Positions 1 to 6,110 of a stretch of DNA of 28,131 bases are shown piece after piece. Below the pieces are notes generated by a model that ran no database searches, was not told where the DNA came from, and saw only the letters and a list, made by a program, of their open reading frames with translations. The first letter of the stretch is position 1, and each line of letters begins with the position of its first letter. Both the position numbers and the translations under genes were made by a program. Source of the stretch: DATMMS01 sp036824145 (GTDB lineage Bacteria > Chloroflexota > Dormibacteria > DASZGP01); NCBI GenBank assembly GCA_036824145.1, contig DAITAT010000023.1, positions 1-28,131 of the forward strand, in the 5' to 3' direction.

Positions 1-89
1 TGAACTACAACGCCTGGGGCCAGGTCAACACGCGCTTCGTTCCCTTCGCTAACCCTGGACCACTGACGGGCTTCATCTACGGCAAGTAG
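1..89 (+). CDS. C-terminal fragment of an unknown protein
   Basis: An open frame enters from the left edge (first full codon at base 3) and ends at TAG 87-89, giving 28 residues that begin NYNAWGQVNTRFVPF and end FIYGK. The composition, rich in Asn, Gly and aromatics, looks like the end of a folded, possibly exported protein, but there is no motif that identifies it. It lies 43 bases before def on the same strand. Coding status rests only on the clean frame and natural-looking composition. Function unknown. Confidence 0.5.
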   Translation, partial: NYNAWGQVNTRFVPFANPGPLTGFIYGK

Positions 90-120
90 GGCCGCAGCGG
101 CTCGGCACCTCGGCTCTCAG

Positions 121-126
121 TAAACT
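121..126 (+). promoter_or_regulatory. Putative -10 element of def (leaderless)
   Basis: TAAACT lies 6 bases before the GTG start of def, so transcription would begin at or next to the start codon. No convincing -35 is visible. Supported by the same arrangement at other genes here, such as the identical TAAACT with 6-base spacing at 16264. Confidence 0.5.
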
Positions 127-132
127 TTCCCC

Positions 133-651
133 GTGGTTCGTGACATCGTGGTCGTGGAGGATCGACGTCTGCGCACCAAGTGCCCCAAGGTGCCGAAGGT
201 CGACGATTCCACCCGCAAGCTGATCGACGACATGGTCGATACCATGCGCGACGCGCCCGGTATCGGGCTGGCGGCGCCCCAGGTCGGCGTGCTCCTGCGC
301 GTCATCGTGGCCGAGGTCGACGACCAGCTGCACGCCCTCGTCAATCCCGAGATCATCCGCGCCGAAGGTGAGCAGGTCGGGGACGAAGGCTGCCTTTCCA
401 TCCCTGGCTACGCCGGCGAGGTAAAGCGCTTCGAGCGGGTTGTGGTCAAGGCCAAGAACCGTGCCGGCAAGGACGTGCGCGTCCGCGGCGAAGGGCTGCT
501 GGCGCGCTGCCTCCAGCACGAGATCGACCACATCGACGGCATTCTATTCACCGACCGTCTGACCAGCCCCGACAGCCTCCGCAAGGTCGCTCCCGACGAG
601 GCCGGCGAGGCCGTCGCGGAGCCGGCCGCAGCTGAGGCGACGGCGGTCTAG
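133..651 (+). CDS. def: Peptide deformylase
   Basis: Removes the formyl group from the N-terminal formyl-methionine of new proteins, using a metal ion, in the cytoplasm at the ribosome exit. The three family motifs are present: GIGLAAPQ (residues 43-50), EGCLS (85-89, metal ligand Cys87) and QHEIDH (128-133, metal ligands His129 and His133, catalytic Glu130). At 172 residues it has a normal core and an Ala/Glu-rich tail after about residue 155 that is probably disordered. GTG at 133 is chosen because it gives the usual short N-terminus and sits just after a -10-like box. It is followed after 29 bases by fmt, the enzyme that adds the formyl group that def removes; this pairing is common in bacteria. 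Confidence 0.97.
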   Translation: MVRDIVVVEDRRLRTKCPKVPKVDDSTRKLIDDMVDTMRDAPGIGLAAPQVGVLLRVIVAEVDDQLHALVNPEIIRAEGEQVGDEGCLSIPGYAGEVKRFERVVVKAKNRAGKDVRVRGEGLLARCLQHEIDHIDGILFTDRLTSPDSLRKVAPDEAGEAVAEPAAAEATAV

Positions 652-667
652 CCAACATCGCCGGGGC

Positions 668-673
668 TAGGGT
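668..673 (+). promoter_or_regulatory. Possible -10 element of fmt
   Basis: TAGGGT lies 7 bases before the GTG start of fmt, in the 29-base gap after def. It fits the TAnnnT pattern seen at other starts in this window, but it is the weakest match and fmt may simply be co-transcribed with def. Confidence 0.3.
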
Positions 674-680
674 CAGCCCT

Positions 681-1616
681 GTGCGCGTCGTCTTCATGGG
701 TACCCCTGAGTTCGCGGTGCCCTCGTTGCGGGCCCTGCTCGATCGCCACGAAGTGGCCCTGGTCGTCAGCCGGCCGGATCGACCTGCCGGTCGAGGCCTG
801 AGTCTGCGCCGCTCGCCAGTGGCCGAGTTGGCCGAAGCGGCAGGCGTCGAGCTCGTGCTGCCGACCTCGCTCCGCGACCCAGAGGCGGTGGCGCGGATCA
901 GGGCCGCAGGGCCGGACGCTGTCGTGGTCGCCGCATACGGCCGCGTGCTGCCACCGGCGCTGCTGGAGGTTGCGCTCCACGGCGGCATCAATGTCCACGC
1001 CTCGCTGCTTCCTCGCTGGCGGGGCGCATCCCCGATCGCCGCGGCCATCCTTGCCGGCGATCAGCAAACCGGCGTCAGCATCATGCGCATGGAGGCGGGC
1101 CTCGATACCGGCCCGGTGCTGCTGCAACGCCGGACCCCGGTCGGCCGCAGCGAGACCACCGGGGAGTTGACGGCGCGACTGGCTGAGCTTGGCGCCGAGG
1201 CGCTGATCGAGGGACTGGACTTGATCGAGCGCGGCGACGCCGTCTTCACGCCGCAACCCGAAGAAGGTGTGACACTGGCCCCGCCGGTACGGAAATCGGA
1301 TGGCGATCTGCAATGGGACATGAGCGCGGCCGAGATCGAGCGCGCCGTGCGCGCCTACAATCCCTGGCCGGGCGTCCGGCTGCCGTTGGCCGGCGAGCCG
1401 GTGAAAATGCTCCAAGCTCGGATCCTCCCCGCATGGACCGCGGACCAGCCGGGACGAACGCCGGGCGAGGTCGTCGAGGTTGGCTCCGTGGGCATCACCG
1501 TCATGGCCGCGGACGGCCCCTTGCTGTTGGAGGTGCTCCAGGCGCCGGGAAAGAAAGCGATGCCCGCTGCCGAATATGCGCGCGGCCGGCGCGACCTGGG
1601 CACTGGTCGTGGCTGA
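681..1616 (+). CDS. fmt: Methionyl-tRNA formyltransferase
   Basis: Transfers a formyl group from 10-formyltetrahydrofolate to methionyl-initiator tRNA. The N-terminal Rossmann domain begins MRVVFMGTPEFAVPSL; the catalytic triad is Asn104 and His106 in INVHASLLPRWRGASPI and Asp142 in EAGLDTGPVLL. The C-terminal OB-like tRNA-binding domain occupies roughly residues 205-311. The length of 311 residues is typical. GTG at 681 gives the conserved N-terminus directly. The end overlaps the start of smpB by 8 bases, implying translational coupling. Together def, fmt and smpB form a small unit handling the beginning of translation and the rescue of failed translation. Confidence 0.97.
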   Translation: MRVVFMGTPEFAVPSLRALLDRHEVALVVSRPDRPAGRGLSLRRSPVAELAEAAGVELVLPTSLRDPEAVARIRAAGPDAVVVAAYGRVLPPALLEVALHGGINVHASLLPRWRGASPIAAAILAGDQQTGVSIMRMEAGLDTGPVLLQRRTPVGRSETTGELTARLAELGAEALIEGLDLIERGDAVFTPQPEEGVTLAPPVRKSDGDLQWDMSAAEIERAVRAYNPWPGVRLPLAGEPVKMLQARILPAWTADQPGRTPGEVVEVGSVGITVMAADGPLLLEVLQAPGKKAMPAAEYARGRRDLGTGRG

Positions 1617-2070
1617 GGGCGAGAAGACGATCGCCAACAACCGGGCGGCGTTTCACGAGTACTTCATCCTCGACAAGATCGAGGCCGGCCTCGAGCTTCT
1701 CGGCACCGAGGTCAAATCGCTCCGAGCCGGCAAGGTCAACATCAAGGACGGCTTCATTCGGATTGAGAACCGCCAGGCCTTCCTCGAGAACGTGCACATC
1801 CAGCCGTGGGAGGCGGGCAACCGGCAGAACCACGAGCCCACGCGCAGCCGCCGCCTTTTGATGCACCGGAGCGAGATCGTCGAGCTCTTTAGCAGGGTCC
1901 GCGAGCAGGGATTGACCCTGGTCCCCCTCCGCCTTTACTTCCGCAACGGGCGCGCCAAGGTCGAGGTGGCGCTGGTCAAAGGCAAGAAGTCGTGGGACAA
2001 GCGCCAGAGCATCGCCGAGCGAGACGCCAAGCGCGAGATGCAGCGCGCCATCCGTCGCGACTCGCGCTGA
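1609..2070 (+). CDS. smpB: SsrA-binding protein SmpB
   Basis: Binds tmRNA and delivers it with EF-Tu to stalled ribosomes, where its C-terminal tail enters the empty mRNA channel. Family hallmarks are visible: an N-terminal NNRAAFHEYFILDKIEAGL segment followed by GTEVKSLR and KVNIKDGFIRI, the central NHEPTRSRRLLMH region, and the basic tail starting KGKKSWDKR. The length is 153 residues, normal for the family. GTG at 1609 is preferred; the frame stays open back to 1480, but that extension is the antisense-like shadow of the fmt C-terminus and has no SmpB character. It overlaps fmt by 8 bases. Its RNA partner, the tmRNA gene, lies about 1.8 kb downstream on the opposite strand. Confidence 0.96.
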   Translation: MAEGEKTIANNRAAFHEYFILDKIEAGLELLGTEVKSLRAGKVNIKDGFIRIENRQAFLENVHIQPWEAGNRQNHEPTRSRRLLMHRSEIVELFSRVREQGLTLVPLRLYFRNGRAKVEVALVKGKKSWDKRQSIAERDAKREMQRAIRRDSR

Positions 2071-2092
2071 GTTCGGCGCCAACGGGGCTCGG

Positions 2093-2815
2093 ATGGCATT
2101 CACGGGCGTGCTGGGGTTGCTCGGCGGTGAGGAGATGCGCCCGCCCTGCGGGCCCTTCGACCGCGCCCTGCTGAGAGCCGCGGGCGACCCGCCGGTGGTC
2201 AACGTGGTGCCGACCGCGGTGGCCCGCAACGGCTCGGTGAGCGCCGCCATGCGGCTGGCTCGGAGCTACTTCGGTAACCAATTGGGGTTGAGCGTGCGCC
2301 AGGTGCCCCTACTCGGCAGGGGTGACGCCTCGCGGCCGGAGGTTGTCGAGCAGCTCGCGGGCTCCCCACTGACCTACCTCCTGGGGGGCGACCCGGGCCA
2401 CCTGCTCGACAGCCTCCTGGGCACGCCGGCCTGGGATGCGATTCGCGGTGCGCTTCGCGGCGGGGCGGCACTGGCGGGGAGTAGCGCCGGCGCCATGGTT
2501 GCCTGCGAGACGCTCCTGCTCCGCAGCCCAAACCCCAGCCCGAAGGCTCGCCATGGTCGTCCAGCCCTGCACCTGATGGCTGGTGTGGTGCTCATCCCGC
2601 ACCTGCATCGCTTCGGCGCGGGCTGGCTGGAGGCGTCCCGCCGGGAGGCGCGCGGGCGCGACATTGTGGGGCTCGAGGAGTCCACCGGTTTGATCTACGC
2701 CGGGGGCTGGAGAGTCCACGGGCCGGGCGAAGTCAAGCTGTGGCGGCGGGGGGAAGAGCCGGCCTTGGTTTTCCACGACGGCGACCGATTGCGGTGGCGC
2801 TCGCCTAAAGCGTGA
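2093..2815 (+). CDS. Peptidase S51 family protein (cyanophycinase / dipeptidase E-like)
   Basis: A 240-residue protein with the class I glutamine amidotransferase-like fold of family S51. The nucleophile elbow is GSSAGA (129-134), making Ser131 the likely catalytic serine. LLGGDPGHLLDSL (96-108) is the conserved GG(D/N) segment, and GLEESTGLI (193-201) matches the late strand that carries an acidic residue in the family. Known members cleave Asp dipeptides or the beta-linked Asp-Arg chains of cyanophycin; which substrate applies here cannot be read from the sequence, and no cyanophycin synthetase gene is in view. It follows smpB after 22 bases with no evident promoter, so it probably belongs to the same transcript. 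ATG 2093 is used. Confidence 0.8.
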   Translation: MAFTGVLGLLGGEEMRPPCGPFDRALLRAAGDPPVVNVVPTAVARNGSVSAAMRLARSYFGNQLGLSVRQVPLLGRGDASRPEVVEQLAGSPLTYLLGGDPGHLLDSLLGTPAWDAIRGALRGGAALAGSSAGAMVACETLLLRSPNPSPKARHGRPALHLMAGVVLIPHLHRFGAGWLEASRREARGRDIVGLEESTGLIYAGGWRVHGPGEVKLWRRGEEPALVFHDGDRLRWRSPKA

Positions 2816-2847
2816 ACCGACTGAGGATGAACTGAACGCGGCCGTGG

Positions 2848-2853
2848 TGTAAT
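2848..2853 (+). promoter_or_regulatory. Possible -10 element of the DnaJ-like gene
   Basis: TGTAAT lies 6 bases before ATG 2860. The spacing equals that at def and at 16264, but the box departs from TAnnnT at its second base, so the call is tentative. Confidence 0.3.
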
Positions 2854-2859
2854 CAAGGC

Positions 2860-3837
2860 ATGGCCGTAGCTAGCAGGGACCAGGCCCGGTTGATCCGGGT
2901 GGCCGCGCGGCTCCTCGGAGTTCGACATGGCGCGACAGTCGATGACGTCATCCAGGCGCGCCGCGTCCAGGCCAAGCTGTGGCACCCCGATATCAACCCG
3001 GAATCGGGCTCAGCCGAGCGGATGGGGCAGATCAACCAGGCCACCGACCTGCTCTGCGACTTCATCCGCCGGGGCGGATTGGTCTCGGGCCTGGCACCGC
3101 GCGCCGGCCGACCGCAGCGTCCGGCGGCTCCGGCGGCGGCCCCACCGCGGGTCTTCGAAGTGCGCTTCGAGCCGCAGGTCAGCGTCCCGGTGTCGGCGCC
3201 CGACCGCCACGCCCGCCTCGAGATCGATGAGATCGACGCCCTCGCGGGGGGTATGCGCACGGTTCGATTCGTCCGCCGCGAGCCCGGGCGTTGCCAGGCC
3301 TGCGCCGGCGTGGGGGCCTCGCCATCCGGTCCAAAGCGGGTTTGCCCCGACTGCGACGGTCGCGACTGGGCCTGCCCCACCTGCTCGGGCCGTGGCTGGC
3401 TCCATCTCAGGCCGAGGTCCTGCCGTCACTGCGAAGGCTCGGGCGCGGCGCGGGTCGAGTGTAGCGTGATCCTGAAACTGCCGCCCGGGATCCGCCAGGT
3501 CCGCCGGACGATGGTCAAAGGTTGGGGCGACGTCGACGACGAGGGAAACGCCGGCAACCTCTGGGTCGATCTCGTGCCGACGGTAACGGTCCTGCAATCA
3601 GCTCCATGGCGCTTCGACTACTTCGGCCACAACTGGCCGCGGCCGGAGGGTCGCACCGAGGGCGACTGGCTGGCGATCTCGAATTCGCCCCTGCCCGACG
3701 AGGAGATGCGGGAGCTGGGCTTCTGGCGCGACCCCAAGAGCGCGGAGTGGGTGCGCCAGGCACCCTCAGACGGATCGCAGGGAATCATCGACCTGATCCG
3801 ACAGCGGCAGTTCTTCGTGCCCCAGGTCTCCAGCTAG
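2860..3837 (+). CDS. Atypical DnaJ-like protein with J domain and cysteine-rich zinc-finger domain
   Basis: Residues 8-70 form a J domain with the HPD signature (42-44, in LWHPDINP), the part that stimulates the ATPase of DnaK. There is no Gly/Phe linker; an Ala/Pro-rich stretch (about 79-97) takes its place. Residues 99-140 and 200-245 resemble the two halves of DnaJ C-terminal domain I. Between them lie four CxxC pairs (C145/C148, C162/C165, C172/C175, C188/C191), spaced like the DnaJ zinc domain, although the second reads CPDCDGRD instead of CxxCxGxG. After residue 245 the normal domain II is missing, replaced by about 80 residues without a recognised motif and rich in Trp and charged residues. 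At 325 residues it is shorter than canonical DnaJ (about 375). No dnaK or grpE is adjacent. It is probably a specialised co-chaperone; the client is unknown. Confidence 0.75.
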   Translation: MAVASRDQARLIRVAARLLGVRHGATVDDVIQARRVQAKLWHPDINPESGSAERMGQINQATDLLCDFIRRGGLVSGLAPRAGRPQRPAAPAAAPPRVFEVRFEPQVSVPVSAPDRHARLEIDEIDALAGGMRTVRFVRREPGRCQACAGVGASPSGPKRVCPDCDGRDWACPTCSGRGWLHLRPRSCRHCEGSGAARVECSVILKLPPGIRQVRRTMVKGWGDVDDEGNAGNLWVDLVPTVTVLQSAPWRFDYFGHNWPRPEGRTEGDWLAISNSPLPDEEMRELGFWRDPKSAEWVRQAPSDGSQGIIDLIRQRQFFVPQVSS

Positions 3838-3904
3838 GTTGAGCCTCGGAATTTACGCAAGCTGTCGGTGACGCCACCCCGAAGCTCTCGAGGCGGAAGG
3901 GGTT

Positions 3905-4274
3905 TGGAGGCGGCGGCATCGAAGCCGCGTCCGGAACAGCGTCCCACGAGACCTCTACGAGCGTAGACCGGATTTGATCTCGCCCCGAGCCTGCCTCCGG
4001 ACAGGCCAACTCAGGGCCAGCGACCCTTTAAAGTCCCCGCTTGGGCGGTCACGATTCCCGCGCGGGCAAGCCCTGTATTTGTGGCCCTTCCTCCGTACCA
4101 GGACGCTCCGGAGGAGGACCCCGGGCCTAGGGCCCGGACCTAGTCCTCACCGCTTACGCGGCGAAGGCGAGGCTCTGCGTGTTTTTCGCAGTTATGTTTT
4201 TTTGCCCGTTTTAGGAGCCAGGCGCTCCGCTCGCAATCCCGTAAACCACTGCCCCGTCGAAACCTGGCGCCCCC
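3905..4274 (-). ncRNA. ssrA: Transfer-messenger RNA (tmRNA, SsrA)
   Basis: Read on the - strand, the gene starts GGGGGCGCCAGGTTTCGACG, which is the conserved tmRNA 5' end, and finishes with a T-arm containing TTCGAT followed by CGCCTCC and a discriminator A. The first seven bases (4274-4268) pair with 3912-3906 to form the acceptor stem, with one G-U pair. The CCA end is not encoded; AAC follows the discriminator. The T stem is best drawn as GCGGC/GCCGC around a six-base loop, slightly unusual. An internal reading frame encodes the tag peptide. tmRNA with SmpB frees ribosomes stuck on broken mRNAs and marks the incomplete protein for proteolysis. The length is about 370 bases, a normal one-piece tmRNA. 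It is the only gene on this strand and occupies most of the 570-base gap between the DnaJ-like gene and thiE; the ends were set from the acceptor pairing. Confidence 0.95.
4154..4189 (-). other. tmRNA tag-peptide reading frame (AKNTQSLAFAA)
   Basis: Starting at the resume codon GCG (4189-4187), the frame reads Ala-Lys-Asn-Thr-Gln-Ser-Leu-Ala-Phe-Ala-Ala and stops at TAA (4156-4154). It is preceded by an A-rich run and ATAACT, as expected just upstream of a tmRNA resume codon. The hydrophobic end with two alanines is the usual degradation signal for ClpXP-type proteases; LAFAA replaces the more common ALAA. An Ala from charged tmRNA would precede this peptide on the tagged protein. Confidence 0.9.
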
Positions 4275-4299
4275 ACGAGGCCGCGCTAGCGGTGCATCG

Positions 4300-4305
4300 A
4301 ATATA
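4300..4305 (-). promoter_or_regulatory. Putative -10 element of the tmRNA promoter
   Basis: On the - strand TATATT ends 25 bases before the mature tmRNA 5' end. This would give a precursor with a leader of about 19 bases, for RNase P to remove. It is the most AT-rich patch in the 4275-4407 spacer. No clear -35 is visible. Confidence 0.45.
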
Positions 4306-4392
4306 CCCTGCCCTGGGGCGGCGGGCGGACACAGACTCGCGTCGGACGTCCTGGGGCGCGATCAGCTCGCGGTGGCGCCGGGTCGGGGCTGT

Positions 4393-4398
4393 TAGCCT
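4393..4398 (+). promoter_or_regulatory. Putative -10 element of thiE
   Basis: TAGCCT lies 9 bases before ATG 4408 and would give a leaderless or near-leaderless transcript for the thi genes. I looked in 4275-4407 for the conserved cores of a TPP riboswitch and did not see them; a leaderless start would leave no room for one. Confidence 0.4.
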
Positions 4399-4407
4399 TG
4401 ACGGCAG

Positions 4408-5058
4408 ATGGCTGATTCCGAACTGGCGGCCCGTTTGGCGGCGGCACGTCTGTACGTCGTGTCAGCCGACGCCCCCCCGGAGATCCAGGCGGATGTCCTG
4501 CGCGATGCGCTTGATGGCGGCGCCGGCCTGGTCCAGCTGCGGAACAAGGCCGCGGCGCCGGGTGATCTCCTCGAGCCGGCCCGGCTGGTTGCCGCCCACG
4601 CGCGCGCCAGGGGAGCTCTGTTCATCGTCAACGATCACCTGGCCCTCGCCATCGAGGCTGGCGCCGATGGGGTCCACCTGGGCCAGGATGACCTATCGGT
4701 TGAGGCCGCGAGGTCGAGCTGGAGCGGCCTGGTCGGTCGCTCCACTCACAGCCTCGACCAGGCGCTGGAGGCGCAGCGCCAGGGTGTCGACTACGTCGGT
4801 GTGGGCCCGGTCTACGCCACACCGACCAAGCCCGGTCGGCCGGTGGTCGGCGTCGAATTGCTCGAAGAGGTGCGAGGGGTGATCTCGATCCCATGGTTCG
4901 CGATCGGTGGCATTGACAGCAGCAACCTCGAAGACGTCCTCGCCGCCGGGGCAGCGCGGGTCGCGGTGGTGCGGGCCGTCTGCGAAGCGCCGGAGCCGGC
5001 CGCCGCGACCCGGGCTCTACTCGCCAGGCTGCAGCAGCCACTCGGTGCGCCCGCGTGA
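4408..5058 (+). CDS. thiE: Thiamine-phosphate synthase
   Basis: Joins the pyrimidine (HMP-PP) and thiazole phosphate halves to make thiamine phosphate. It is a TIM barrel of 216 residues, normal length. Signature stretches: GAGLVQLRNK (39-47, pyrophosphate binding), FIVNDHLALAIEAGADGVHLGQDDL (72-96, with the Mg-binding Asp), GRSTHSLDQA (110-119), VGVGPVYATPTKPG (130-143) and WFAIGGI (163-169). It starts a four-gene thiamine run and overlaps thiS by 4 bases (GTGA). Genes that make the pyrimidine half (thiC, thiD) are not in this window. Confidence 0.96.
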   Translation: MADSELAARLAAARLYVVSADAPPEIQADVLRDALDGGAGLVQLRNKAAAPGDLLEPARLVAAHARARGALFIVNDHLALAIEAGADGVHLGQDDLSVEAARSSWSGLVGRSTHSLDQALEAQRQGVDYVGVGPVYATPTKPGRPVVGVELLEEVRGVISIPWFAIGGIDSSNLEDVLAAGAARVAVVRAVCEAPEPAAATRALLARLQQPLGAPA

Positions 5059-5273
5059 GCACCGGCCTTGAGTCAATGCTGATTGTCAACGGAGATCGGA
5101 TGCCGCTGGGCGAGTTGGGTACGGTCGGCGCGCTTCTCAGCCATCTCAAGGTGGCCCCCGAACGAGTCGTGATCGAGCTGAACGGCATCATCTATCGCCG
5201 CGGCGAAGGGCTCGACCAAAAGCTCGGCGGCGGTGACGTGGTCGAGATCGTGCATTTCGTGGGCGGCGGCTGA
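5055..5273 (+). CDS. thiS: Sulfur carrier protein ThiS
   Basis: A 72-residue ubiquitin-like protein ending in VEIVHFVGGG. The terminal Gly-Gly is adenylated and converted to a thiocarboxylate that supplies sulfur for the thiazole ring made by ThiG. The beta-grasp pattern is visible: MLIVNGDRMPL near the start, then VVIELNGIIYRR and GDVVEIVHF. GTG 5055 overlaps the thiE stop codon (GTGA) and is preferred; ATG 5076 (starting MLIVNGDRM) would also give a complete domain of about 65 residues. The stop TGA overlaps an ATG (TGATG) that begins a mini-ORF leading towards thiG. Confidence 0.93.
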   Translation: MSTGLESMLIVNGDRMPLGELGTVGALLSHLKVAPERVVIELNGIIYRRGEGLDQKLGGGDVVEIVHFVGGG

Positions 5274-5302
5274 TGCAGCTCTTTGAGATGCTCCACCGAT
5301 GA
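5273..5302 (+). other. Mini-ORF 1 between thiS and thiG (MQLFEMLHR)
   Basis: ATG 5273 shares its A with the thiS stop (TGATG). Nine codons follow, then TGA 5300-5302, which overlaps ATG 5299 (ATGA). It is probably not a functional peptide; it may be a relay that keeps ribosomes on the mRNA between thiS and thiG. Coding is unproven. Confidence 0.3.
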
Positions 5303-5316
5303 AGATCGAAGTCTGA
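5299..5316 (+). other. Mini-ORF 2 between thiS and thiG (MKIEV)
   Basis: ATG 5299 overlaps the stop of the preceding mini-ORF (ATGA). Five codons later its TGA 5314-5316 overlaps the thiG ATG (TGATG). Together with mini-ORF 1 it makes an unbroken stop/start relay across the 42-base spacer. Interpretation as reinitiation coupling is inference. Confidence 0.3.
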
Positions 5317-6110
5317 TGGCGACTAAGGTCCGCGACCAGACCGACACTCTCCAGATCGGCGAGGTCACGCTCAGCTCGCGCCTGATCCACGGGACCGGCA
5401 AGTTCAGCAGCAACGCGGTGCTGGCCGAGTGCCTGCGCCAGGCCGAGCCCAGCCTGGTCACGCTGGCGGTGCGGCGGCTGGGGTTGCAGGATGGAGGTCA
5501 GTCGGAGCTCGCCGACGTGGACCTATCGAGCTTCACGTTGCTGCCCAACACCGCCGGCGCGACCACCGTGGAGCAGGCGGTGCGACTGGCCCGCCTGGGC
5601 CGGGCCGCGGGCCTCTCGGACCTGGTCAAGGTGGAGGTCATAGGGGACGACGAGACGCTGCTGCCCGATCCCGAGGCGACCCTGGCGGCGACCCGAGAGC
5701 TGGTCGCCGAGGGTTTCACGGTCCTGCCCTACACCAGCGACGACGTGGTCCAGGCGATCCGCCTCGCCGAGGCGGGTGCGGCCGCGGTGATGCCGCTGGC
5801 GGCCCCTATTGGCACCACCCTGGGCGTCCTCAATCCCACCAACATCCGGCTGATCATCAAGAAGCTGACCTGCCCGGTGATCGTCGACGCCGGGCTGGGC
5901 GTGCCCTCCGACGCCGCCCGCTGCATGGAGTGGGGCGCGGCGGGTGTCCTCGTCAACACCGCCATCGCCAGGGCGCAGGACCCGCCCATGATGGCGAGGG
6001 CTTTCGCTGAGGCTGTCGTCGCGGGACGGCGCGCCTTCCTCGCCGGGCGGGCGGAGATCAGCCTTGCGGCGCTGGCCTCCAGTCCCACCGAGGGCATTCC
6101 CGGGCCGTGA
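5316..6110 (+). CDS. thiG: Thiazole synthase ThiG
   Basis: Condenses 1-deoxyxylulose phosphate, dehydroglycine and ThiS thiocarboxylate into the thiazole phosphate used by ThiE. It is a TIM barrel of 264 residues. Lys105 in LVKVEVIGD is the expected Schiff-base lysine. Other family stretches are RLIHGTGKF (22-30), LLPNTAGATTVEQAVRLARL, FTVLPYTSDD, plus the phosphate-binding PVIVDAGLGVPSDA and AAGVLVNTAIARA near the end. ATG 5316 is chosen because it gives the usual N-terminus and overlaps a preceding stop; a TTG at 5283 would add 11 residues without family character. The end overlaps thiL by 4 bases (GTGA). Confidence 0.95.
   Translation: MATKVRDQTDTLQIGEVTLSSRLIHGTGKFSSNAVLAECLRQAEPSLVTLAVRRLGLQDGGQSELADVDLSSFTLLPNTAGATTVEQAVRLARLGRAAGLSDLVKVEVIGDDETLLPDPEATLAATRELVAEGFTVLPYTSDDVVQAIRLAEAGAAAVMPLAAPIGTTLGVLNPTNIRLIIKKLTCPVIVDAGLGVPSDAARCMEWGAAGVLVNTAIARAQDPPMMARAFAEAVVAGRRAFLAGRAEISLAALASSPTEGIPGP

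Noticed and set aside
1480..1608. N-terminal extension of smpB
   Set aside because: The extra 43 residues lie wholly inside the fmt coding sequence and do not resemble SmpB; GTG 1609 gives the standard protein.
3838..3904. Intrinsic terminator shared by the DnaJ-like gene and the tmRNA
   Set aside because: Short ACCCC/GGGGT pairing can be drawn, but the loop is long and neither strand has a T run.
4275..4407. Possible TPP riboswitch before thiE
   Set aside because: The conserved riboswitch cores were not found, the spacer is short and shared with the tmRNA promoter, and a -10-like box lies 9 bases from the thiE start.
3974..4882. 302-residue + strand open frame through the tmRNA and into thiE
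   Set aside because: It overlaps the tmRNA structure antisense and thiE in the wrong frame. The composition is Arg/Pro/Ser-rich shadow sequence.
5283..5315. TTG 5283 as thiG start
   Set aside because: It adds 11 residues without ThiG similarity; ATG 5316 gives the usual N-terminus and a TGATG overlap.
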